DNA from: Stictocephala bisonia
Taxonomy: Eukaryota; Arthropoda; Insecta; Hemiptera; Membracidae
DNA length: 64,000 nt
Reading direction: 5' to 3'
NCBI GenBank assembly: GCA_035578905.1
Contig: JAQJVL010000609.1
Location: 120,001 to 184,000, forward strand
Part shown: positions 1 through 10,024 of the stretch, one piece after another
Layout: every line of letters starts with the position of its first letter
How positions within the stretch are numbered: position 1 is the stretch's first letter
The notes under the pieces: model-generated
Told to the model about the DNA's origin: nothing
The model's input: only the letters and a program-made list of their open reading frames with translations
Databases searched by the model: none
Position numbers and translations under genes: made by a program

Positions 1-327
1 AAGTAGTCGGTGACTCTTCATTTCCAATGAATGATGTCCTAGCATTGGTCAATATGTACATCATTTAAAGGATTTTTCTGACACTTATAAATACCACAAA
101 CAGCACTTAAAAAGACTAATCAAATACAAAATGGCAGATTTACATAGATGTAAATGGAAAAAGTGATGCTTACTCACCAATTATTTTTAGAGAAATGTTC
201 AAAAAGTTAACGCTTTTTCATTAATAACCTCATAATGTACATTTGTACGAGTGGCATAATGCATGCAGCAGAATATTTTCTTTGATTTATTAATGCACTT
301 CAATTTTGGCTACTAATGCAACGTTTT

Positions 328-459
328 ACTGCGTGGCAAGGTCCAGGGTTCGAATCCACACTGAGCCAATGGTCGGTACTTCACTCGTTGAATAAAATTC
401 ATGCACAGTTCTGTAGGCCCATGTAAACTGGCGAGTGGTTTTTCAAAAATGAAATAAAA
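328..459 (+). repeat. SINE1 (tRNA-derived), 5'-truncated
   Basis: The B-box half (GGTTCGAATCC) and the tail (a CACTGAGC-like segment, a TTCACTCGTTGAATAAA segment, then TGTAGGCCCATGT and GGCGAGTGG) match the full-length copy at 49752-49938. The A-box half is missing. It is also present in D1 copy 2, so it predates the duplication. Confidence 0.75.
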
Positions 460-2439
460 AATGTTAGTTATTTATTGCAACTTAGATAATCTTTCAACAC
501 CTACCATTACGTACTATATCAACTTTTTTAAGTGCTCTTTGTGGTATTCACTTGTGCTAGGCAACCCCTTTAAAATAATTATCTACATCTTGACCTACGC
601 TAATTTTCATACTTTTGTCGAACCCTTTGTAGACCATCATTCTTTGGAAGTGACGAGTTACCATTTCTTTAAGTCCAAGGCTTTATAAAACTCTACGGAA
701 ACTTATTACAATTGTTGAAAACATAAATGAAGACAAATAAGGTATTAATACTCGATAGATAAAGAACACTATATATTATCAAACAGTTCAATTTTAGACT
801 AACATAGTTGTTGAACATTTTTAATAAATTAATTATATTTGCATACAACAGTTTTTGGTGATGAGTCTAGATAACTGACCGGAAGTCATCACATTACATC
901 AAAAGCATTTTTTTAAGATTTAATAAAAGTCAAAACTAAACCTGTGCTACTTTGATAAAATTATAAAATTAAAATATTGATTATAAGGCATCAAACATTT
1001 ATACTATCACAACTCTCAAATAATTTATAATATATACATTCAATAAACCTTTCAACACATTCTTAAGTTTCTTAATCACATATCATTAATTACAAGAACC
1101 GATAGTCCAATCCTAACAATTATATTACTTTAGGAATTAACCTTCCAGATAACGAGTGTCTCTCCAGACTCGGCAGTTTCTAAAGTGAACAGCCGTATCT
1201 TGTTAGAACCATCTATCAAATTATACTTGGTCTGTGAAGTGGAATTGAAGTGGACTTTTAAACGACTCACTTTAACCTCCTCAACATGAGACTTGTTCTA
1301 TCGAATAATTTAAGTGGAATCAGTATGAGTTAATTCCGGTATTTTTTAACACATTTAAACTAGTAAAGTTAAAAAAAATATTTGTTTAATCAATACATAA
1401 CGCTGGATGACTACCCATACCCCAGTCACTGGAACCAGAACCATAACACAGATGTTTGCTCAAAGTCTAAAATTCTAAAATTGCTTCAAAGTCTAGAATT
1501 CCACAAGCGTCTTTAAAACAAATCGAATTCGAATCCAATTTCTGAAATGCATAAGTGAAGTAGTCATTGAATGATTTTGATATAAGAGAGTAATTTTCAA
1601 TAACTAGGTCTTCAAATTTGATTGGATTACTTTTTGACTTTTGGAATACTTTTAGACTTGTTGATCAATTTTAGTTCTATTGATGAAATGTTAATATTAC
1701 TCTAGGCATTTTTAAATTTTCACATATTGCAAATCGTCTACTTTTGTAAAGTGCTTTGATAGCACGAATAACTTCTTTGTAAATTTGCGATGGATTTTCA
1801 ACTAAAATTGTAGACGTTCATTTTGTGGTTTTAAGATATTTGAATAGTATAATTTAAGGTTTTCCCGAGATATTAAAATTACTCCAGTTATCCAAGAATT
1901 ATTTGAGATTTATTGTTATGGTTTGAAATTGTTTAGTGACAGGATACACTAGATAGCAGTAAATATTTCATGAGGCGATTTATTAAGGATCTTCCACTAT
2001 TCATATAATTTTTGTATATCATTTTTTGTATTATGATATATTCTTATTATTTATTCTGTTGATAAAGTTTTCGTTTGGAAATTAAAAGAGTTATTATAAC
2101 TTTTAGATTCACTCTCCCAACAACAAAAAAGCAAAAATTAACTGTAAAAAAATCTTACAATAAATTTTTTTTGTTGCTGCCATATTTGATTTATTTAAAT
2201 ACATTGTAATAAATTAAATGAGTAACAGGAAGAAAAAGCAACATATAAAAAATATTTGTGAAATGGTGGTGGATCCCCTTAGGAGGCGATTTAATTAAAA
2301 GTATAGGTATAACATTTAATGAATTTTATCGCATGTGCACAGACCGAGTACCTCCTCTTCTATTTTAATTAATTATATTTTTCAAATATTTATCAATGAT
2401 GAATATAAAATGTGCAGATGCACCTCCAAGACATTGTGC
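460..2439. other. receptor-copy-1 3' flank, no gene seen
   Basis: AT-rich sequence shared with D1 copy 2. Short reading frames, such as one at 461-688, are broken in the other copy. A minus-strand AATAAA lies at 2190-2195, about 245 bases past the receptor stop, and a comparable one is found in copy 2 near 20561-20566. These are plausible poly(A) signals. Confidence 0.6.
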
Positions 2440-3561
2440 CTACCTGTTGCCCCGCAATGCAATCACGGTAGTGATCACAAAAACAGAGTTCTCCAGCATG
2501 ACAAATAAAAGGGAGTAATTAAAATCAAAAAGAGCACATGAGAAGGACCTTCGGCTTCGATGGATGTTGGCCAGCAGTTGATGTTTGTTTTTTTTGGAGC
2601 CTTCACAAGAGTTGGACAGCTGGTGGTAATTCTCTTCTTTTCCCCTGCGAACCCATTCAACTACGGTTATGCTAAGGGCAAAACCAATAATATCAGCAAA
2701 CTTTAGGACGGTTCTTAGGGTAGTAAAGCTCTTTTCAAAATATGATTCCAAAAGTGCCATTGGAGCAATTACTTCAATCATAATTCGGTAAAATATGAGT
2801 TTCACATGGACGTTTTTGTTGATCTCATTTTCAGTGTGAGCCAAAGAGCCTTGCAGTTCTGCCAGAAACATCCTCTTCCTATCCACTTCGGTTTGTGCAC
2901 TGATAATCATACGCTTACGTCGCCCTCGAAGGCGCCCTCGACATGTTGAAGATCTTAAGGCACTTATTTCTAGTTCACTTTCATTGGTTTCAGAGAATCC
3001 TTTAGTTATTGCATTTTGAATAAGTAAAACCTTTGTTTCATGCATTATCAGAGTTGATAAGAAACTTAGTTGTGCGCCACAATATAGGATAGTGGTTATA
3101 TGTTTAGTAAATGGTAATGATGTGGTTCCACCTAACACATTATGGACTAAATACAACACCTGAAATACGATATGCAGGATCATAAACCCAAAGGACATTA
3201 TCTTGAATAACTTCTTTCCTGACACATTTACGTTGTTTGATTCCAGCTTCCTTTCAATAGCTTCGAGATTCAGAGTGGCGGAGATGTTGGTTTTGTAATC
3301 CCAAATTGCATTGAACAAAGAATATACTGGTAACATTATCCCAACGTTTCTCAGTAGTTGGATATATGTATCTTCCATTGATTCACTGGTTAACTGATTG
3401 TGAAAGTATAGAACTAGTTCCAATCCATAAACTAGTAACAAAACTACTGAGTAGGCAGTTTTTAGTTTGCTTTTTTCAAGTGTCCTAAGTGACACTGTAC
3501 TTGTACCAATAATACTTTCATATAAGTAGCTATATCTAAACTGGCCTAAATTCACATCCAT
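2440..3561 (-). CDS. gustatory-receptor-like protein, copy 1
   Basis: This is a 373-residue single-exon frame encoding a probable insect chemoreceptor of the gustatory receptor (7tm_7) family, expected in the dendritic membrane of sensory neurons. Hydrophobic segments lie near residues 36-54, 69-87, 118-140, 156-176, 253-273, 282-302 and 345-370. A long charged loop (180-250) contains an RGRLRGRRKR stretch. The C-terminal pattern (FDFNYSLLFVMLENS...TTVIAL) resembles the 7tm_7 end, but the usual TYxxxxxQF signature is replaced by TTVIAL and the protein ends about eight residues later. I chose the ATG at 3561: the frame runs seven codons further upstream but only to a GTG, and the paralogue starts at the matching ATG. 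A CAG|GTAGGC donor-like sequence overlaps the stop, so a further 3' exon is possible. An odorant receptor or another 7tm family is less likely. The family call rests on pattern, not a search. Confidence 0.7.
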   Translation of the reverse strand: MDVNLGQFRYSYLYESIIGTSTVSLRTLEKSKLKTAYSVVLLLVYGLELVLYFHNQLTSESMEDTYIQLLRNVGIMLPVYSLFNAIWDYKTNISATLNLEAIERKLESNNVNVSGKKLFKIMSFGFMILHIVFQVLYLVHNVLGGTTSLPFTKHITTILYCGAQLSFLSTLIMHETKVLLIQNAITKGFSETNESELEISALRSSTCRGRLRGRRKRMIISAQTEVDRKRMFLAELQGSLAHTENEINKNVHVKLIFYRIMIEVIAPMALLESYFEKSFTTLRTVLKFADIIGFALSITVVEWVRRGKEENYHQLSNSCEGSKKNKHQLLANIHRSRRSFSCALFDFNYSLLFVMLENSVFVITTVIALRGNR

Positions 3562-3622
3562 TATTCTTACACAACAGATCACACAGTACTCTCCATGGTG
3601 AAGACTGGTTGTTGTGGTAAGT

Positions 3623-3636
3623 GTTGCCTAGGCAAC
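3623..3636. promoter_or_regulatory. RFX X-box-like palindrome upstream of receptor copy 1
   Basis: GTTGCCTAGGCAAC is a perfect 14-bp palindrome fitting the RFX X-box consensus (RYYNYY, 1-3 spacer, RRNRAC). It lies 62-75 bp upstream of the receptor ATG, where X-boxes of ciliary and sensory-neuron genes usually sit. The paralogue has a related site at the same distance. Function is inferred. Confidence 0.5.
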
Positions 3637-3722
3637 TGTGCAGTGACCTGGAACAGTTGAAGTACTTTTAGTGAATTGAACTGTTGACAGTTTTCCAATA
3701 AAAATAACACATATCTCCACTT

Positions 3723-4074
3723 ATTTCATTACTTTACGAAAAAAGCTGATTATAATTAACTATCATAAAAAATCATCTTGAGTATCAGTTTCATTTTAAT
3801 TATTCAACAGAAAATTTTAATTAATCAGTATTAAAGTATAATGTAGGAATAATCATATCCATAACTGTTATAATAAACGTCTTACTTTTTAATTTTTACT
3901 AAACTGTCTTACTTTGTAATTAATTAATAATAATATATACTTCTTGACCGACTTATTAATAAACCTTTGAAATACTTGGAAGTTATCTGTTGAATAATTA
4001 AAGTGAAACTGATATTCAAGATGATTTTTTATGATAGTTAATTAAAATCAGCCTTTTTCGTAAAATAATGAAAT
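3723..4074. repeat. inverted-repeat cassette upstream of receptor copy 1
   Basis: Two arms of roughly 90 bp (about 3723-3814 and 3983-4074) are reverse complements with few mismatches. The ~170-bp spacer between them runs in the opposite orientation to the homologous spacer in D1 copy 2 (about 21996-22180). Copy 2 has only the distal arm. The cassette starts about 160 bp upstream of the receptor start codon. Confidence 0.85.
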
Positions 4075-4210
4075 ATTTTAACTCTTGAACACGTCGCTAC
4101 AATAAATATCCTCCAGAAGCAGAGAATTTAGTTCAATAAATATTTGGGCCTAAATGATCCTTGAGTAAAATAAATCTAAAGTAAATTAGTTAACTATTCA
4201 ATACAACGTG

Positions 4211-4247
4211 TTTTAAGAAACACATTCAAATACTGTGTTTCTTAAAA
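4211..4247. repeat. perfect hairpin at the D1 edge
   Basis: TTTTAAGAAACACA at 4211-4224 is the exact reverse complement of 4234-4247, giving a 14-bp stem with a 9-base loop. It starts at the first base after D1 homology ends. Confidence 0.8.
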
Positions 4248-5466
4248 AGGTAATGTTTAAAGCAAAATGACTTTACCGAAAATTATGGCACTGATATTGT
4301 AGATTTCAAATATTTATTTCTTTGTTAAATACAATATATTTTGTTACAATTGTACAGATAATAAACTTCAACGGAGGAGAAAATGTACACTAACAAGGTA
4401 ATTATGAAAATGTATAAACTTTTGGTTAACAATTAACGTTCGTATTATATTTTACTAATTGATTACAAGAACAAAGTTTATTTCCCATTATTCTGTCTTT
4501 TTTTTCAAACCAAAATGACGTTCTTTAACTTACTGATGGAAAGGCAATTCAATTGGACAGCTCAAGGTCCTGAAATTCCAGTAGTCATTGATTATTTTAA
4601 AACACAATGTTATATTTCAATCTAATCCATCCATGAACAAATTCATGTTATGCACAAAATATTTCTAATCATTAGTAACCTTAATATAATCTTAACCTAA
4701 TCTAATACCACGTAGCCTTAAAAGGTTTTTTTTGAAAAAAAAATATAAAAATTATAAATATCAGAAAATTAATAGAAGACACTTATTGGAAGTTTTACAA
4801 TTATTTTTGGAATTTAATACATCTGTCACCTATTTCAAATAAATGTAAATATAAAATAAACTACAATCAGAATTGGCCATGTCTTTGAGTTAGTAATGTT
4901 TTTTATGTAAGAAAATGGTTCCGCAAATAGAGTTGTTAAATTGGTGATAAATGTGGAAAGTTTTGTTTTCTAACAATAGAACAGATTTATTTTGGATCCA
5001 CAAATGTTTTCCTTTGTCTAAAGGTAAACTGTTTTCTTTAAAATATCGAAAATATCCATAATATTATTGTTTAGAATTTGTACTTTGCATATTAATACAA
5101 TAAATTTAATGTTCAGTTTTTATACACATCTCTTGCCTCTGTCACAATATCCACTAGAATAAAACTATAATATAATCATTCCTTTAAATGACTAATTCTA
5201 TATTACTGACTAATTTATAAAATATTCAATTACATTAATCTTGGTAATACGAATAAAGTGTAATTTGTGAAAAATAAGTATAAAGATTATTTCTTTCTAG
5301 TCTGTAAACACTATGGAAGGTTATATTCCACTTGTGTATTGGGGAATGAAGGGCGGATGGAGGAAGGTTGGGGAATCAGAGAATATTTCGTACTTTCAGT
5401 GTAAAATGTTTCTTTTTATAGAAGCACTAGTTACAGGGACCATTGTCATGTTTTATACGCTAGGCA
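4248..5466. other. unannotated AT-rich stretch
   Basis: No coding frame, repeat family or RNA gene recognised. Confidence 0.5.
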
Positions 5467-6020
5467 CTCTTTAATATGTATAGACTGTCTCTAATATGTG
5501 TAGACTGTCTCTAATATGTTTAGACTCTCTCTAATATATATAGAATGTCTCTAACATATATAGATTGTCTCTAATATGTGTAGACTGTCTCTAATATGTG
5601 TAGACTGTCTCTAATATGTGTATACTGTCTCTAATATGTTTAGACTGTCTCTAATATGTGTAGACTGTCTCTAATATGTATAGAATGTGTCTAATATGTG
5701 TAGACTGTCTCTAATATGTATAGACTATCTCTAGTATGTATAGAATGTCTCTAATATGTGTAGACTGTCTCTAATATGTATAGACTATCTCTAATATGTG
5801 TACGCTGTCACTAATATGTGTAGACTATCTCTAATATGTATAGACTGTCTGTAATATGTATAGACTGTCTCTAATATGTGTAGACTGTCTCTAGTATGTT
5901 TAGACTGTCTCTAATATGTCTAGACTATCTCTAGTATGTATAGACCGTCTCTAATATGTGTAGATTGTCTCTAATATGTATAGACTGTCTCTAATATGTA
6001 TAGACTGTCTGTAATATGTA
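5467..6020. repeat. 20-bp minisatellite, ~28 copies
   Basis: Tandem units of consensus TCTCTAATATGTRTAGACTG. Units differ by substitutions, but the 20-base register holds throughout with no visible indel. No coding role. Confidence 0.95.
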
Positions 6021-8167
6021 TTTATGAAATGTCCTCGTCTATGCTGAGGTCTCGAGTATCATACGACATTGATAAATCTGACTTCAATCAACTAAAGTTA
6101 ACTCAGTAAATCAGTTCAGCAAAGTCAGTTACACAGTAGATCATGTTACATGACACATAGAAGTTATGATTGCCGAAACAACCTATGTGTAAGGCTTCAG
6201 TTCCACGTGTTACCAAGTTGGTAGTTTCTAAGGCTTCCCCTGTCTACCCGTGCTACAACGTCTCACTTGGAGCGAATTCACTTCCATCATAAGGTTAGAG
6301 GTAGTTAGAGAATTTGATTTAAACAGCATTAGAACATTTTTATATTAGCTTCAGTTATTTAAACCTGGATTACCTTGATCAATAAGCAGTTAGAACAAAG
6401 TGCTGATTTGATGTATGCCTAATCATTCATATTTCAAAGTAAAAATCTGCTCATTTTATAATGTCTTTATATATTATTAAATTAGTAAAATATCGTTAGT
6501 ACTTTTGTAGTCCAACTGATCCAGGAATATAAAACCAGGAGGTGCTTGTACAACGGATAAGGTATTATAACCTTGCCAATAGACTTTCAATGGTCATAAA
6601 AAAATTGTTTACTGGACAAAATTGTATTAACAAAGGATTGTTTACTTGAAATACACATGGAACATCAATCATAAAAATAATGGGGTTTAACCAGGCACCC
6701 AGATAAGCACATAAGGAATTTGGTTATAGATTTCAAGCAATTGTTGCTAGGAGTAGCGGAGAGCCTATTCTCCATTAACTCCAGCCTATTTCCCTCCTCT
6801 TTCTCTCCCTCACTATCCTCACCTGCCCCACACTATAAATTGTACAAAATAACATGACCTCCTTATTTATGGTAAACTCTATCAATGATAGTTTAATAAT
6901 ATTAATCTAATCCTTGGGCCAAAGGAAGTTGTACAAATTTTAACAAAATTCAACTTAATGTGGATGGATGTCATTTATAGATAAACATAGAAACAATGAT
7001 ATTTTTTTAGATTTTACTTAACTCTAGGTTGGTTAGTGCCTTTGTCCCACAATATTCCTAACGTTTTTTATGAAATATTATCGCTCGTTTTCATAATAAG
7101 CTATGAACCTAGAAGGAAGAAATGATCAATATGGATAGCGGTATAGCTAAAAATAACGTGTTTTAAATTTTTCCTTAAAAAAATATTACTTATAAGAACA
7201 CTGATACATTTAAGGAAACAAATTTGAAAATAATGTTAGACACTGTTAAGTTCACAAATGTTATCAACAATATATTTAGTTTATCTACATCATGGACATT
7301 ATAATTTCTTTTGTGTAAGTATTATAAAATGAAACAATGCAGTTGGCCACGGAATTCGATTTATTGTAGAAAACGATGATGTTTAAAATGGTTTAATGAA
7401 AGCTGTTAGACATCTTGGGGCTTCTAACACTCACACCAGGTCCATGTACGGGATTATTGGATTGGAGATGTGTTTATATTTCCCGTTATATGTTTGCTTT
7501 TAATCATCATTTGGATACTGCTGTTTCAATGTTAAATATTTAAATTATTATTTTTATTGTAAGCCTATCATTTTTTCATTAGTCATAGTTATTTTTTAAT
7601 ATAAAATATACCCTTTGGCGGGTATTACTTATAATTTTACTATTCACTAATTTTTAATTAGTATTTAATTAAGTAAAAGTGTAAAAAAGATTGTTTGAAT
7701 ATTGTTTGCAAGTGCTTGGGGTTAAATCCCTGACTGAAGCACAGTACAACTTACAATGATTAATGTTGTGTTCCTCTATTATTTATATGATTGGTTTTTG
7801 ACAAACCAGAATTGGTTGGAAATCGGATAAATTGTTTATGTTTTGTATGAATTGTCAACTAATGTTGTGTATGATTACAATTTGTTTAGTATTAACTGTT
7901 TTAAATATTTAAAGGATTGCCATTTTATAACTGCTTAAAATTATCATCGCCTGGTACAAATGCGTAATAATGGTAACGTAAATTACTAAGTTTGAGCTTT
8001 ATAACCTCAATAATTCTCATATCATAAAATTGTCTTTAAAATACTTAAATATATATAGACAGACACAACAAAAACAATTAGGATTTATATCTGAAAGATC
8101 GTGTTTTTTTCACTTAACATAAATGTACAAATATTTATAAAAATTATTAGATATTTTCTGTCAATTG
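6021..8167. other. unannotated AT-rich stretch
   Basis: No gene found. A short segment near 7700-7760 resembles a decayed pol III B-box but is too short to assign. Confidence 0.5.
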
Positions 8168-8481
8168 ACTACCACTACTTTTTTTGCCTCCGTTAATTCA
8201 GTACCACTTGATAAATATTCTATTGGTCTAAAGCCTATTCCCCAATAATTTGTACTTCCACTGTGTTATTCCTTAACCGCTAGGAATCCGATATCGCGGT
8301 TCTTATCTTATCGCTTTCCAAGAACTTACACACGGAGAGCGCATTTGGCGGTATCAATCATTGGATTTACTAGTTTGTGATTAACTTTAGTAGAAACCTA
8401 ACTTAACCTGACCTAATATAACCTAACGTTAATTGCGATAAAAATTATTGTTAGGAAAGCAACGGAAAAAGTAGTGGTAGT
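8168..8481. mobile_element. MITE candidate
   Basis: ACTACCACTACTTTTT at 8168-8183 is the exact reverse complement of 8466-8481, bounding 314 bp with no coding frame. This is the layout of a short non-autonomous DNA transposon. No convincing target-site duplication was found, so the superfamily is undetermined. Confidence 0.5.
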
Positions 8482-9261
8482 GAATTAACGTAAAAGGTCC
8501 AAATAATTAAATGTTTCAGCAATTAGTCAGTCATTGCATAAAGGATTGTCATAATAAATATTATATTTATGAATATAACAGGTATGACACGAATTTTCTT
8601 TTCTGTTACATAAAACCAGAAGTAAAGCTATACCTGTCTAGTACACATGACGGCAGGTTTATTTTTATCCAAAGCCGTATAAAGAGAACCAATTCAATAG
8701 CTCAGACTCATATGATGTAGGGATTATTCTGTTAGCAGACAACCTTAATCCTTTGAGAGAAATATTGGACAACTTACACTGTGGATGGAAATACCAGTCC
8801 AGCTACTATATATTTCTATTTACTCTAAGTATTTGTGTGCTCAAGGACATAAAGCTCCATGGATATTTACTGTTCACGTGAACAAATTTGTATTGTATTG
8901 TGAATCACTTTTACAAAGAGAATATTCAATTGCTTTAAAAACATATAACAGTGACTAGTATTAATTAATAAAATATTAAGCATATCACGTAACTATGAAT
9001 ATAAATAAAATACAAGAGAACGTCACACAACACACGTGTATCGTATATGTACAGATATTCCCCTGTTTTGAGGAATGTAAACGAAGTTTACTGAAATCAG
9101 TCACGATAGTTTTATACATTTTGTTGTTCTTTTATTGCAATACATTTGTGTTGCATAACGTTCAATGTAATTGTACTCGTATTATATAAAACATATTAAA
9201 ACAATTTATAGAATATTGTACATTAACATAACTTTATATTTCACTTCCATGTATGGTTTGA

Positions 9262-9557
9262 TTGGTAGATTTGGTCGGTAGTGTAGTTTGTTAAATCCCA
9301 GTTTCATTGTTCTCAATTTGATCCCAATCAGAGTTATGAAAAATTTTAAAAGTGATCAGCTGATAACCACCGGCTGTTAATAAGTCATTGGGTTATTAAT
9401 TAATGACACATTCTAAGGAATAATCGGCTGTAGTTTGTGTCAATGACTAAATTCGCTCATCAATACTCATCAAACTCATTTGAAATCCATATTCCCCCAT
9501 ATATTGACGATCGGTGTCTTACATGTAATAAATTTGTAATAAATAAATATAAATAAA
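9262..9557 (+). repeat. decayed SINE-like element with A-rich tail
   Basis: A B-box-like segment near 9335 is followed by CTCATC/CATATTC motifs resembling the 3' half of SINE2 (29168-29512), and it ends in AATAAATAAATA. It is old and diverged; class uncertain. Confidence 0.35.
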
Positions 9558-9730
9558 TGGTTTACCGAGGCTTTTCTACCTCCACAAAACAACAGAATAG
9601 TAATTTCAATGGAAGTTTTTTTTTTTTTTAATTATATGTTATTTGTTGGGTTTTTAAAATAGGCGAAATGATGAAGAAAATTAGTAAGGTGATTGTTGCT
9701 ATAAATGTTTAGCTAACATTGTTATAAAAA

Positions 9731-10024
9731 ATGTTCTTACAAAATAATGTTGGTATTACCGTAGATGGGCAGATGGGTTCTAACCTGCAGGCTGAGGATA
9801 TGTATTGGATTTCTGCCAGAGTTCTTGGCATTGAAATTATCCATTTCACCTGGATTATTGATTACTCAGTGAACGCACGATTAAAGAAATGGTTAATGTT
9901 TTACTCAAATATTTTTGTCATTTCTTTGTTAGTGATGGATTTTCAATATTCAGTCTGGAAGTTGGGGTTGGCCTTCATGTCGTTTTTTATAAATAACTCT
10001 GTGGTGTTATTGAAAATATTTTAA
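9731..10024 (+). pseudogene. possible gustatory-receptor exon fragment
   Basis: A 97-residue frame whose C-terminal half is hydrophobic. It contains MDFQYSVWKLGLAFMSFFIN, with the spacing of the mid-protein gustatory-receptor pattern Q-[FY]...L...F..[IL]N. No partner exons were found nearby, and the frame ends in a stop shortly after the motif. It is not alignable by eye with the receptors at 2440 and 20706, so if real it is a separate lineage. It could equally be a chance hydrophobic frame. Confidence 0.35.

Larger units (their letters stand above)
1..4210. repeat. D1 segmental duplication, copy 1
   Basis: This block aligns colinearly by eye with 17315-22397. The match starts at base 1, so the copy may continue beyond the window, and it stops sharply after 4210. 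It contains a SINE fragment, the receptor gene at 2440-3561 and its upstream region. Against copy 2 it lacks the insertions at 18147-18806 and 19986-20453, carries about 105 extra bases near 2281-2385, and has part of the receptor upstream region inverted. Confidence 0.93.

Noticed and set aside
3562..3582. Seven-codon N-terminal extension of receptor copy 1
   Set aside because: Its first codon is GTG, not ATG, and the paralogue has no such extension; the conserved ATG at 3561 was used.
5467..6020. CRISPR-like regular array
   Set aside because: The 20-bp units are contiguous with no unique spacers, and the DNA is eukaryotic.
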